From the NCBI RefSeq assembly GCF_037975245.1, contig NC_092576.1, positions 20,833,611 through 20,897,610 on the forward strand: 64,000 nt of DNA, read 5' to 3'. A program made the translations under genes and the position numbers. A model generated the notes under the pieces. That model made no database searches, was not told where the DNA came from, and saw only the letters and a program-made list of their open reading frames with translations. This document shows, piece after piece, positions 41,676-56,663 of the stretch (positions are counted from its first letter, which is position 1; each line of letters starts with the position of its first letter). Origin of the DNA: Apostichopus japonicus (lineage: Eukaryota; Echinodermata; Holothuroidea; Aspidochirotida; Stichopodidae).

Positions 41676-43455
41676 CGGAACATTCGTTTGATCGGTACCG
41701 CACATTCGATTGATCGGTACGGAACATTCGATTGATCGGTAAGGAACATTCGATTGATCGGTACCGCACATTCGATTGATCGGTACCGCACATTCGATTG
41801 ATCGGAACGGAACATTCGATTGATCGGTACCGCACATTCGATTGATCGAAACGGAACATTCGATTGATCGGTACCGCACATTCGATTGATCGGTACCGCA
41901 CATTCGATTGATCGGTACTGCAATTCAATTAATCGGTTCGGAACATTCGATTGATCGGTACCACATATTTGATTGATCGGTACCGCACATTCGATTGATC
42001 GGTACGGAACATTCGATTGATCGGTACCGCACATTCGATTGATCGGTACGGAACATTCGATTGATCGGTAACGCACATTCGATTGATCGGTACCGCACAT
42101 TCGATTGATCGGTACCGCACATTCGATTGTTCGGTACCGCACATTCGATTGATCCGTACCGCACATTCGTTTGATCGGTACGGAACATTCGATTGATCGG
42201 TACCGCACATTCGATTGATCGGTACGGAACATTCGATTGATCGGTACCGCACATTCGATTGATCGGCAAGGAACATTCGATTGGTCGGTACCGCACATTC
42301 GATTGATCGGCAAGGAACATTCGATTGATTTGTACCGCACATTCGATTGATCGGTACTGTACATTTGATTGATCGGTACGGAACATTCGATTGATCGGTA
42401 CCGCACATTCGATTGATCGGAACCGCACATTCGATTGATCGGTACTGCACATTCGATTGATCGGTACCGCACATTCGATTGATCGATACCGCACATTCGA
42501 TTGATCGGTACCGCACATTCGATTGATCGGTACGGAAAATTCGATTGATCGGAACGGAACATTCGATTGATCGGAATGGAACATTCGATTGATCGGTACC
42601 GCACATTCGATTGATCGGAACGGAACATTCGATTGATCGGTACCGCACATTCGATTGATCGAAACGGAACATTCGATTGATCGGTACCGCACATTCGTTT
42701 GATTGGTACCGCACATTCGATTGATCGGTACCGCACATTCGATTGATCGGTACGGAACATTCGTTTGATCGGTACCGCAGATAAGATTTATCGGTACGGA
42801 ACATTCGATTGATCGGTAAGGAACATTCGATTGATCGGTACTGCACATTCGATTGATCGGTACCGCACATTCGATTGATCGGTACCGCACATTCGATTGA
42901 TCCGTACCGCACATTCGATTGATACGTACCGCACATTCGATTGATCGGTCACGCACATTCGATTGATCGGTACGGAATATTCGTTTGATCGGTACCGCAC
43001 ATTCGATTGATCGGTAAAGCATATTCGATTGATCGGTACGGAACATTCGTTTGATCGGTACCGCACATTCGATTAATCGGTACGGAACATTCGATTGATC
43101 GGTAAGGAACATTCGATTGATCGGTACCGCACATTCGTTTGATCGGTACCGCACATTCGATTGATCGGTACCGCACATTCGATTGATCGGTACCGCACAT
43201 TCGATTGATCCGTACCGCACATTCGATTGATCGGTACCGCACATTCGATTGATCGGAACGGAACATTCGATTGATCGGTACGCACATTCGTTTGATCGGT
43301 ACGGAACATTCGATTGATCGGTACCGCACATTCGATTGATCCGTACCGCACATTCGATTGATCGGTACCGCACATTCGATTGATCGGTACGGAACATTCG
43401 ATTGATCGGTACCGCACATTCGATTGATCGGTACCGCACATTCGATTAATCGGAA
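41676..43455 (+). repeat. 1,780-base unit, copy 1
   Basis: The landmark CAATTCAATTAATCGG (41,921), which contains a one-base deletion, recurs at 43,701. Between them lie ordered variants such as CCACATATT, GGCAAGGAAC, GATTTGTACC, GGTACTGTACATTTG and GATCGAAACGG. The unit is 81 monomers less two bases. A single strongly altered monomer (CAGATAAGATTTATCGG, near 42,778) lies within this copy only. Confidence 0.82.
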
Positions 43456-44794
43456 CGGAACATTCGTTTGATCGGTACCGCACATTCGATTGATCGGTAC
43501 GGAACATTCGATTGATCGGTAAGGAACATTCGATTGATCGGTACCGCACATTCGATTGATCGGTACCGCACATTCGATTGATCGGAACGGAATATTCGAT
43601 TGATCGGTACCGCACATTCGATTGATCGAAACGGAACATTCGATTGATCGGTACCGCACATTCGATTGATCGGTACCGCACATTCGATTGATCGGTACTG
43701 CAATTCAATTAATCGGTTCGGAACATTCGATTGATCGGTACCACATATTCGATTGATCGGTACCGCACATTCGATTGATCGGTACGGAACATTCGATTGA
43801 TCGGTACCGCACATTCGATTGATCGGTACGGAACATTCGATTGATCGGTAACGCACATTCGATTGATCGGTACCACACATTCGATTGATCGGTACCGCAC
43901 ATTCGATTGTTCGGTACGGAACATTCCATTGATCGGCACCGCACATTCGTTTGATCGGTACGGAACATTCGATTGATCGGTACCGCACATTCGATTGATC
44001 GGTACGGAACATTCGATTGATCGGTACCGCACATTCAATTGATCGGCAAGGAACATTCGATTTGTCGGTACCGCACATTCGATTGATCGGCAAGGAACAT
44101 TCGATTGATTTGTACCGCACATTCGATTGATCGGTACTGTACATTTGATTGATCGGTACGGAACATTCGATTGATCGGTACCGCACATTCGATTGATCGG
44201 AACCGCACATTTGATTGATCGGTACCGCACATTCGATTGATCGGTACTGCACATTCGATTGATCGATACCGCACATTCAAATGATCGGTACCGCACATTC
44301 GATTGATCGGTACGGAAAATTCGATTGATCGGAACTGCACATTCGATTGATCGGTACCGAACATTCGATTGATCGGTACCGCACATTCGATTGATCGGAA
44401 CGGAACATTCGTTTGATCGGTACCGCACATTCGAATGATCGAAACGGAACATTCGATTGATCGGTACCGCACATTCGTTTGATCGAAACGGAACATTCGA
44501 TTGATCGGTACCGCACATTCGATTGATCGGTACGGAACATTCGTTTGATCGGTACCGCACATTCGATTGATCGGTACGGAACATTCGATTGATCGGTAAG
44601 GAACATTCGATTGATCGGTACTGCACATTCGATTGATCGGTACCGCACATTCGATTGATCGGTACCGCACATTCGATTGATCCGTACCGCACATTCGATT
44701 GATCCGTACCGCACATTCGATTGATCGGTCACGCACATTCGATTGATCGGTACGGAATATTCGTTTGATCGGTACCGCACATTCGATTGATCGG
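43456..44794 (+). repeat. 1,780-base unit, copy 2
   Basis: This is the direct second copy of 41,676-43,455, with no net length change from copy 1 over its whole extent. It ends near 44,794 at GGTACCGCACATTCGACTGG, where copy 1 continues into GGTAAAGCATATTCG. The CGACTGG variant appears again near 46,675 and 51,373. Confidence 0.8.
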
Positions 44795-45174
44795 TACCGC
44801 ACATTCGACTGGTCGGTAACGCACATTGGATTGATCGGTACGGAAAATTCGATTGATCGGAATGGAACATTCGATTGATCGGTACCGCACATTCGATTGA
44901 TCGGTACCGCACATTCGATTGATCCGTACCGCACATTCGATTGATCGGTACCGCACATTCGATTGATCGGAACCGCACATTCGATTGATCGGTACCGCAC
45001 ATTCGTTTGATCGGTACCGCACATTCAATTGATCGGTACCGCACATTCGATTGATCCGTACCGCACATTCGATTGATCCGTACCGCACATTCGATTGATC
45101 CGTACCGCACATTCGATTGATCGGTCACGCACATTCGTTTGATCGGTACGGAATATTCGTTTGATCGGTACCGC

Positions 45175-48100
45175 ACATTCGATTGATCGGTAAAGCATAT
45201 TCGATTGATCGGTACGGAACATTCGTTTGATCGGTACCGCACATTCGATTAATCGGTACTTAACATTCGATTGATCGGTAAGGAACATTCGATTGATCGG
45301 TACTGCACATTCGTTTGATCGGTACCGCACATTCGATTGATCCGTACCGCACATTCGATTGATCGGTACCGCACATTCGATTGATCCGTACTGCACATTC
45401 GATTGATCGGTACTGCACATTCGATTGATCGGTACCGCACATTCGATTGATCGGTACCGAACATTCGATTGATCGGTACCGCACATTCGATTGATCGGTA
45501 CCGCACATTCGATTGATCGGAACGGAACATTCGATTGATCGGTACCGCACATTCGATTGATCGGAACGGAACATTCGATTGATCGGTACCGCACATTCGA
45601 TTGATCGGAACGGAACATTCGATTGATCGGTACCGCACATTCGTTTGATCGGTACCGCACATTCGATTGATCGGTACCGCACATTCCATTGATCGGTACC
45701 GCACATTCGATTGATCCGTACCGCACATTCGATTGATCGGTACCGCACATTCGATTGATCGGAACGGAACATTCGATTGATCGGTACGCACATTCGTTTG
45801 ATCGGTACCGCACATTCGATTGATCGGTACCGCACATTCGATTGATCCGTACCGCACATTCGATTGATCGGTACTGCACATTCGATTGATCGGTACCGCA
45901 CATTCGATTGATCGATACCGCACATTCGATTGATCGGTACCGCACATTCGATTGATCGGTACGGAAAATTCGATTGATCGGAACGGAACATTCGATTGAT
46001 CGGTACCGCACATTCGATTGATCGGAACGGAACATTCGATTGATCGGTACTGCACATTCGATTGATCGGTACCGAACATTCGATTGATCGGTACCGCACA
46101 TTCGATTGATCGGAACGGAACATTCGATTGATCGGTACCGCACATTCGATTGATCGAAACGGAACATTCGATTGATCGGTATAGCACATTCGTTTGATCG
46201 GTACCGCACATTCGATTGATCGGTACCGCACATTCGATTGATCGGTACGGAACATTCGTTTGATCGGTACCGCACATTCGATTGATCGGTACGGAACATT
46301 CGATTGATCGGTAAGGAACATTCGATTGATCGGTACTGCACATTCGATTGATCGGTACCGCACATTCGATTGATCGGTACCGCACATTCGATTGATCCGT
46401 ACCGCACATTCGATTGATCCGTACCGCACATTCGATTGATCGGTCACGCACATTCGATTGATCGGTACGGAATATTCGTTTGATCGGTACCGCACATTCG
46501 ATTGATCGGTAAAGCATATTCGATTGATCGGTACGGAACATTCGTTTGATCGGTACCGCACATTCGATTAATCGGTACGGAACATTCGATTGATCGGTAA
46601 GGAACATTCGATTGATCGGTACTGCACATTCGTTTGATCGGTACCGCACATTCGATTGATCGGTACCGCACATTCGACTGGTCGGTAACGCACATTGGAT
46701 TGATCGGTACGGAAAATTCGATTGATCGGAATGGAACATTCGATTGATCGGTACCGCACATTCGATTGATCGGTACCGCACATTCGATTGATCCGTACCG
46801 CACATTCGATTGATCGGTACCGCACATTCGATTGATCGGAACGACATTCGATTGATCGGTACCGCACATTCGTTTGATCGGTACCGCACATTCGATTGAT
46901 CGGTACCGCACATTCGATTGATCCGTACCGCACATTCGATTGATCCGTAAAGCACATTCGATTGATCCGTACCGCACATTCGATTGATCGGTCACGCACA
47001 TTCGGTTGATCGGTACGGAATATTCGTTTGATCGGTACCGCACATTCGATTGATCGGTAAAGCATATTCGATTGATCGGTACGGAACATTCGTTTGATCG
47101 GTACCGCACATTCGATTAATCGGTACTTAACATTCGATTGATCGGTACCGCACATTCGATTGATCGGAACGGAACATTCGATTGATCGGTACGCACATTC
47201 GTTTGATCGGTACCGCACATTCGATTGATCGGTACCGAACATTCGATTGATCCGTACCGCACATTCGATTGATCGGTACCGCACATTCGATTGATCGGTC
47301 ATGCACATTCGATTGATCGGTACGGAACATTCGTTTGATCGGTACCGCACATTCGATTGATCGGTACCGCACATTCGATTGGTCGGAACGGAACATTCGA
47401 TTGATTGGTATCGCACATTCGATTGATCGGTACCGCACATTCGATTGATCGGTCACGCACATTCGATTGATCGGTACCGCACATTCGATTGATCGGTACC
47501 GCACATTCGATTGATCGGTACCGCACATTCGTTTGATCGGTACGGAACATTCGATTGATCGGTACCGCACATTCGATTGATCCGTACTGCACATTCGATT
47601 GATCGGTACTGCACATTCGATTGATCGGTACTGCACATTCGATTGATCGGTACCGCACATTCGATTGATCGGTACCGCACATTCGATTGATCCGTACCGC
47701 ACATTCGATTGATCGGTACCGCACATTCGATTGATCGGAACGGAACATTCGATTGATCGGTACGCACATTCGTTTGATCGGTACCGCACATTCAAATGAT
47801 CGGTACCGCACATTCGATTGATCCGTACCGCACATTCGATTGATCGGTACTGCACATTCGATTGATCGGTACCGCACATTCGATTGATCGGTACGGAAAA
47901 TTCGATTGATCGGAACGGAACATTCGATTGATCGGTACTGCACATTCGATTGATCGGTACCGAACATTCGATTGATCGGTACCGCACATTCGATTGATCG
48001 GAACGGAACATTCGATTGATCGGTACCGCACATTCGATTGATCGAAACGGAACATTCGATTGATCGGTACCGCACATTCGTTTGATCGGTACCGCACATT

Positions 48101-49872
48101 CGATTGATCGGTACCGCACATTCGATTGATCGGTACGGAACATTCGTTTGATCGGTACCGCACATTCGATTGATCGGTACGGAACATTCGATTGATCGGT
48201 AAGGAACATTCGATTGATCGGTACTGCACATTCGATTGATCGGTACCGCACATTCGATTGATCGGTACCGCACATTCGATTGATCCGTACCGCACATTCG
48301 ATTGATCCGTACCGCACATTCGATTGATCGGTCACGCACATTCGATTGATCGGTACGGAATATTCGTTTGATCGGTACCGCACATTCGATTGATCGGTAA
48401 AGCATATTCGATTGATCGGTACGGAACATTCGTTTGATCGGTACCGCACATTCGATTAATCGGTACGGAACATTCGATTGATCGGTAAGGAACATTCGAT
48501 TGATCGGTACTGCACATTCGTTTGATCGGTACCGCACATTCGATTGATCGGTACCGCACATTCGATTGATCGGTACCGCACATTCGATTGATCCGTACTG
48601 CACATTCGATTGATCGGTACTGCACATTCGATTGATCGGTACTGCACATTCGATTGATCGGTACCGAACATTCGATTGATCGGTACCGCACATTCGATTG
48701 ATCGGTACCGCACATTCGATTGATCGGAACGGAACATTCGATTGATCGGTACCGCACATTTGATTGATCGGAACGGAACATTCGATTGATCGGTACCGCA
48801 CATTCGATTGATCGGAACGGAACATTCGATTGATCGGTACCGCACATTCGTTTGATCGGTACCGCACATTCGATTGATCGGTACCGCACATTCCATTGAT
48901 CGGTACCGCACATTCGATTGATCCGTACCGCACATTCGATTGATCGGTACCGCACATTCGATTGATCGGAACGGAACATTCGATTGATCGGTACGCACAT
49001 TCGTTTGATCGGTACCGCACATTCGATTGATCGGTACCGCACATTCGATTGATCCGTACCGCACATTCGATTGATCCGTACCGCACATTCGATTGATCGG
49101 TACCGCACATTCGATTGATCGGAACGGAACATTCGATTGATCGGTACGCACATTCGTTTGATCGGTACCGCACATTCGATTGATCGGTACCGCACATTCG
49201 ATTGATCCGTACCGCACATTCGATTGATCGGTACCGCACATTCGATTGATCGGAACGGAACATTCGATTGATCGGTACCGCACATTTGATTGATCGGAAC
49301 GGAACATTCGATTGATCGGTACCGCACATTCGATTGATCGGAACGGAACATTCGATTGATCGGTACCGCACATTCGTTTGATCGGTACCGCACATTCGAT
49401 TGATCGGTACCGCACATTCCATTGATCGGTACCGCACATTCGATTGATCCGTACCGCACATTCGATTGATCGGTACCGCACATTCCATTGATCGGTACCG
49501 CACATTCGATTGATCCGTACCGCACATTCGATTGATCGGTACCGCACATTCGATTGATCGGAACGGAACATTCGATTGATCGGTACGCACATTCGTTTGA
49601 TCGGTACCGCACATTCGATTGATCGGTACCGCACATTCGATTGATCCGTACCGCACATTCGATTGATCCGTACCGCACATTCGATTGATCGGTACCGCAC
49701 ATTCGATTGATCGGAACGGAACATTCGATTGATCGGTACGCACATTCGTTTGATCGGTACCGCACATTCGATTGATCGGTACCGCACATTCGATTGATCC
49801 GTACCGCACATTCGATTGATCAGTACGCACATTCGTTTGATCGGTACCGCACATTCGATTGATCGGTACCGC
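45175..49872 (+). repeat. 4.7-kb tandem duplication, copy 1
   Basis: This 4,698-base block is followed directly by a nearly identical copy. Markers at 45192, 46511, 47059 and 48399 have partners at 49890, 51209, 51757 and 53083. Even rare changes are shared, such as GGTACTTAAC (45,256 and 49,954; 47,124 and 51,822), CGACTGGTCGG and the 20-base GGAACGACATTC monomer. Within the block, markers 46,511 and 48,399 share similar surroundings, so it has older internal repetition too. Confidence 0.9.
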
Positions 49873-52800
49873 ACATTCGATTGATCGGTAAAGCATATTC
49901 GATTGATCGGTACGGAACATTCGTTTGATCGGTACCGCACATTCGATTAATCGGTACTTAACATTCGATTGATCGGTAAGGAACATTCGATTGATCGGTA
50001 CTGCACATTCGTTTGATCGGTACCGCACATTCGATTGATCCGTACCGCACATTCGATTGATCGGTACCGCACATTCGATTGATCCGTACTGCACATTCGA
50101 TTGATCGGTACTGCACATTCGATTGATCGGTACCGCACATTCGATTGATCGGTACCGAACATTCGATTGATCGGTACCGCACATTCGATTGATCGGTACC
50201 GCACATTCGATTGATCGGAACGGAACATTCGATTGATCGGTACCGCACATTCGATTGATCGGAACGGAACATTCGATTGATCGGTACCGCACATTCGATT
50301 GATCGGAACGGAACATTCGATTGATCGGTACCGCACATTCGTTTGATCGGTACCGCACATTCGATTGATCGGTACCGCACATTCGATTGATCGGTACCGC
50401 ACATTCGATTGATCCGTACCGCACATTCGATTGATCGGTACCGCACATTCGATTGATCGGAACGGAACATTCGATTGATCGGTACGCACATTCGTTTGAT
50501 CGGTACCGCACATTCGATTGATCGGTACCGCACATTCGATTGATCCGTACCGCACATTCGATTGATCGGTACTGCACATTCGATTGATCGGTACCGCACA
50601 TTCGATTGATCGATACCGCACATTCGATTGATCGGTACCGCACATTCGATTGATCGGTACGGAAAATTCGATTGATCGGAACGGAACATTCGATTGATCG
50701 GTACCGCACATTCGATTGATCGGAACGGAACATTCGATTGATCGGTACTGCACATTCGATTGATCGGTACCGAACATTCGATTGATCGGTACCGCACATT
50801 CGATTGATCGGAACGGAACATTCGATTGATCGGTACCGCACATTCGATTGATCGAAACGGAACATTCGATTGATCGGTACAGCACATTCGTTTGATCGGT
50901 ACCGCACATTCGATTGATCGGTACCGCACATTCGATTGATCGGTACGGAACATTCGTTTGATCGGTACCGCACATTCGATTGATCGGTACGGAACATTCG
51001 ATTGATCGGTAAGGAACATTCGATTGATCGGTACTGCACATTCGATTGATCGGTACCGCACATTCGATTGATCGGTACCGCACATTCGATTGATCCGTAC
51101 CGCACATTCGATTGATCCGTACCGCACATTCGATTGATCGGTCACGCACATTCGATTGATCGGTACGGAATATTCGTTTGATCGGTACCGCACATTCGAT
51201 TGATCGGTAAAGCATATTCGATTGATCGGTACGGAACATTCGTTTGATCGGTACCGCACATTCGATTAATCGGTACGGAACATTCGATTGATCGGTAAGG
51301 AACATTCGATTGATCGGTACTGCACATTCGTTTGATCGGTACCGCACATTCGATTGATCGGTACCGCACATTCGACTGGTCGGTAACGCACATTGGATTG
51401 ATCGGTACGGAAAATTCGATTGATCGGAATGGAACATTCGATTGATCGGTACCGCACATTCGATTGATCGGTACCGCACATTCGATTGATCCGTACCGCA
51501 CATTCGATTGATCGGTACCGCACATTCGATTGATCGGAACGACATTCGATTGATCGGTACCGCACATTCGTTTGATCGGTACCGCACATTCGATTGATCG
51601 GTACCGCACATTCGATTGATCCGTACCGCACATTCGATTGATCCGTAAAGCACATTCGATTGATCCGTACCGCACATTCGATTGATCGGTCACGCACATT
51701 CGGTTGATCGGTACGGAATATTCGTTTGATCGGTACCGCACATTCGATTGATCGGTAAAGCATATTCGATTGATCGGTACGGAACATTCGTTTGATCGGT
51801 ACCGCACATTCGATTAATCGGTACTTAACATTCGATTGATCGGTACCGCACATTCGATTGATCGGAACGGAACATTCGATTGATCGGTACGCGGTACCGC
51901 ACATTCGATTGATCGGTACCGCACATTCGATTGATCCGTACCGCACATTCGATTGATCGGTACCGCACATTCGATTGATCGGTCATGCACATTCGATTGA
52001 TCGGTACGGAACATTCGTTTGATCGGTACCGCACATTCGATTGATCGGTACCGCACCTTCGATTGGTCGGAACGGAACATTCGATTGATTGGTACCGCAC
52101 ATTCGATTGATCGGTACCGCACATTCGATTGATCGGTCACGCACATTCGATTGATCGGTACCGCACATTCGATTGATCGGTACCGCACATTCGATTGATC
52201 GGTACCGCACATTCGTTTGATCGGTACGGAACATTCGATTGATCGGTACCGCACATTCGATTGATCCGTACTGCACATTCGATTGATCGGTACTGCACAT
52301 TCGATTGATCGGTACCGCACATTCGATTGATCGGTACCGCACATTCGATTGATCGGTACCGCACATTCGATTGATCCGTACCGCACATTCGATTGATCGG
52401 TACCGCACATTCGATTGATCGGAACGGAACATTCGATTGATCGGTACGCACATTCGTTTGATCGGTACCGCACATTCAAATGATCGGTACCGCACATTCG
52501 ATTGATCCGTACCGCACATTCGATTGATCGGTACTGCACATTCGATTGATCGGTACCGCACATTCGATTGATCGGTACGGAAAATTCGATTGATCGGAAC
52601 GGAACATTCGATTGATCGGTACTGCACATTCGATTGATCGGTACCGAACATTCGATTGATCGGTACCGCACATTCGATTGATCGGAACGGAACATTCGAT
52701 TGATCGGTACCGCACATTCGATTGATCGAAACGGAACATTCGATTGATCGGTACCGCACATTCGTTTGATCGGTACCGCACATTCGATTGATCGGTACCG

Positions 52801-54556
52801 CACATTCGATTGATCGGTACGGAACATTCGTTTGATCGGTACCGCACATTCGATTGATCGGTACGGAACATTCGATTGATCGGTAAGGAACATTCGATTG
52901 ATCGGTACTGCACATTCGATTGATCGGTACCGCACATTCGATTGATCGGTACCGCACATTCGATTGATCCGTACCGCACATTCGATTGATCCGTACCGCA
53001 CATTCGATTGATCGGTCACGCACATTCGATTGATCGGTACGGAATATTCGTTTGATCGGTACCGCACATTCGATTGATCGGTAAAGCATATTCGATTGAT
53101 CGGTACGGAACATTCGTTTGATCGGTACCGCACATTCGATTAATCGGTACGGAACATTCGATTGATCGGTAAGGAACATTCGATTGATCGGTACTGCACA
53201 TTCGTTTGATCGGTACCGCACATTCGATTGATCGGTACCGCACATTCGATTGATCGGTACCGCACATTCGATTGATCCGTACTGCACATTCGATTGATCG
53301 GTACTGCACATTCGATTGATCGGTACTGCACATTCGATTGATCGGTACCGAACATTCGATTGATCGGTACCGCACATTCGATTGATCGGTACCGCACATT
53401 CGATTGATCGGAACGGAACATTCGATTGATCGGTACCGCACATTTGATTGATCGGAACGGAACATTCGATTGATCGGTACCGCACATTCGATTGATCGGA
53501 ACGGAACATTCGATTGATCGGTACCGCACATTCGTTTGATCGGTACCGCACATTCGATTGATCGGTACCGCACATTCCATTGATCGGTACCGCACATTCG
53601 ATTGATCCGTACCGCACATTCGATTGATCGGTATTGCACATTCGATTGATCGGAACGGAACATTCGATTGATCGGTACGCACATTCGTTTGATCGGTACC
53701 GCACATTCGATTGATCGGTACCGCACATTCGATTGATCCGTACCGCACATTCGATTGATCCGTACCGCACATTCGATTGATCGGTACCGCACATTCGATT
53801 GATCGGAACGGAACATTCGATTGATCGGTACGCACATTCGTTTGATCGGTACCGCACATTCGATTGATCGGTACCGCACATTCGATTGATCCGTACCGCA
53901 CATTCGATTGATCGGTACCGCACATTCGATTGATCGGAACGGAACATTCGATTGATCGGTACCGCACATTTGATTGATCGGAACGGAACATTCGATTGAT
54001 CGGTACCGCACATTCGATTGATCGGAACGGAACATTCGATTGATCGGTACCGCACATTCGTTTGATCGGTACCGCACATTCGATTGATCGGTACCGCACA
54101 TTCCATTGATCGGTACCGCACATTCGATTGATCCGTACCGCACATTCGATTGATCGGTACCGCACATTCCATTGATCGGTACCGCACATTCGATTGATCC
54201 GTACCGCACATTCGATTGATCGGTACCGCACATTCGATTGATCGGAACGGAACATTCGATTGATCGGTACGCACATTCGTTTGATCGGTACCGCACATTC
54301 GATTGATCGGTACCGCACATTCGATTGATCCGTACCGCACATTCGATTGATCCGTACCGCACATTCGATTGATCGGTACCGCACATTCGATTGATCGGAA
54401 CGGAACATTCGATTGATCGGTACGCACATTCGTTTGATCGGTACCGCACATTCGATTGATCGGTACCGCACATTCGATTGATCCGTACCGCACATTCGAT
54501 TGATCAGTACGCACATTCGTTTGATCGGTACCGCACATTCGATTGATCGGTACCGC
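49873..54556 (+). repeat. 4.7-kb tandem duplication, copy 2
   Basis: This second copy is 4,684 bases long, shorter by exactly the 14-base deletion near 51,890. Comparing the minus-strand translations shows only occasional single-base differences over long stretches, so this appears to be one of the youngest events here. After 54,574 the sequence follows a different course (GATTAATCGGTACGGAAC instead of GGTACTTAAC), so no third full copy is present. Confidence 0.9.
51887..51896 (+). repeat. 14-base deletion junction
   Basis: The sequence reads GGTACGCGGTACCGC. Copy 1, near 47,192, has GGTACGCACATTCG followed by TTTGATCGGTACC. Fourteen bases are missing, which breaks the 22-base phase. The junction is specific to copy 2. 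Confidence 0.85.
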
Positions 54557-56663
54557 ACATTCGATTGATCGGTAAAGCATATTCGATTGATCGGTACGGA
54601 ACATTCGTTTGATCGGTACCGCACATTCGATTAATCGGTACGGAACATTCGATTGATCGGTAAGGAACATTCGATTGATCGGTACTGCACATTCGTTTGA
54701 TCGGTACCGCACATTCGATTGATCGGTACCGCACATTCGATTGATCGGTACCGCACATTCGATTGATCGGTACGGAACATTCGATTGATCGGTACCGCAC
54801 ATTCGATTGATCGGTACTGCACATTCGATTGATCGGTACCGCACATTCGATTGATCCGTACCGCACATTCGATTGATCGGTACCGCACATTCGATTGATC
54901 CGTACTGCACATTCGATTGATCGGTACTGCACATTCGATTGATCGGTACTGCACATTCGATTGATCGGTACCGAACATTCGATTGATCGGTACCGCACAT
55001 TCGATTGATCGGTACCGCACATTCGATTGATCGGAACGGAACATTCGATTGATCGGTACCGCACATTCGATTGATCGGAACGGAACATTCGATTGATCGG
55101 TACCGCACATTCGTTTGATCGGTACCGCACATTCGATTGATCGGAACGGAACATTCGATTGATCGGTACCGCACATTCGATTGATCGGAACGGAACATTC
55201 GATTGATCGGTACCGCACATTCGTTTGATCGGTACCGCACATTCGATTGATCGGTACCGCACATTCGATTGATCGGTACCGCACATTCGATTGATCCGTA
55301 CCGCACATTCGATTGATCGGTACCGCACATTCGATTGATCGGAACGGAACATTCGATTGATCGGTACGCACATTCGTTTGATCGGTACCGCACATTCGAT
55401 TGATCGGTACCGCACATTCGATTGATCCGTACCGCACATTCGATTGATCGGTACCGCACATTCGATTGATCGGTACGGAACATTCGATTGATCGGTACCG
55501 CACATTCGATTGATCGGTACCGCACATTCGATTAATCGGAACGGAACATTCGATTGATCGGTACCGCACATTCGATTGATCGAAACGGAACATTCGATTG
55601 ATCGGTACCGCACATTCGTTTGATCGGTACCACACATTCGATTGATCGGTACCGCACATTCGATTGATCCGTACCGCACATTCGATTGAGCGGTACCGCA
55701 CATTCGATTGATCGGTCATGCACATTCGATTGATCGGTACGGAACATTCGTTTGATCGGTACCGCACATTCGATTGATCGGTACGGAACATTCGATTAAT
55801 CGGTAAGGAACATTCGATTGATCGGTACCGCACATTCGATTGATCGGTACCGCACATTCGATTGATCGGAACGGAACATTCGATTGATCGGTACCGCACA
55901 TTCGATTGATCGAAACGGAACATTCGATTGATCGGTACCGCACATTCGATTGATCGGTACCGCACATTCGATTGATCGGTACTGCAATTCAATTAATCGG
56001 TTCGGAACATTCGATTGATCGGTACCACATATTCGATTGATCGGTACCGCACATTCGATTGATCGGTACGGAACATTCGATTGATCGGTACCGCACATTC
56101 GATTGATCGGTACGGAACATTCGATTGATCGGTAACGCACATTTGATTGATCGGTACCGCACATTCGATTGATCGGTACCGCACATTCGATTGTTCGGTA
56201 CGGAACATTCAATTGATCGGCACCGCACATTCGTTTGATCGGTACGGAACATTCGATTGATCGGTACCGCACATTCGATTGATCGGTACGGAACATTCGA
56301 TTGATCGGTACCGCACATTCAATTGATCGGCAAGGAACATTCGATTGATCGGTACCGCACATTCGATTGATCGAAACGGAACATTCGATTGATCGGTACC
56401 GCACATTCGTTTGATCGGTACCGCACATTCGATTGATCGGTACCGCACATTCGATTGATCGGTACGGAACATTCGTTTGATCGGTACCGCACATTCGATT
56501 GATCGGTACGGAACATTCGATTGATCGGTAAGGAACATTCGATTGATCGGTACTGCACATTCGATTGATCGGTACCGCACATTCGATTGATCGGTACCGC
56601 ACATTCGATTGATCCGTACCGCACATTCGATTAATCCGTACCGCACATTCGATTGATCGGTCA
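54557..56663 (+). repeat. Composite segment with dispersed block copies
   Basis: From the marker at 54,574 to about 55.9 kb the variants follow those at 61,207-62.4 kb (offset 6,633). The part 55,740-56,365 matches the start of the 1,780-base unit, with CAATTCAATTAATCGG at 55,985, 12,284 bases from 43,701. This is a block copied to a non-adjacent place, or one left isolated by later changes between. Confidence 0.68.

Noticed and set aside
42775-42796. Possible inserted sequence at CAGATAAGATTTATCGG
   Set aside because: The monomer length is unchanged and only about five bases differ from consensus, so it is a single heavily mutated monomer.
47299-51129. Long minus-strand open frames, the longest about 1,276 codons, others of 1,180, 1,066, 1,015, 947, 935 and 820
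   Set aside because: They follow from a 22-base unit without a stop codon on that strand. All three frames give the same 22-residue cycle, starts and stops fall where variant monomers happen to create them (TCA, TTA or CTA on the plus strand), and no codon-position bias, promoter, intron or non-repeat domain is visible.
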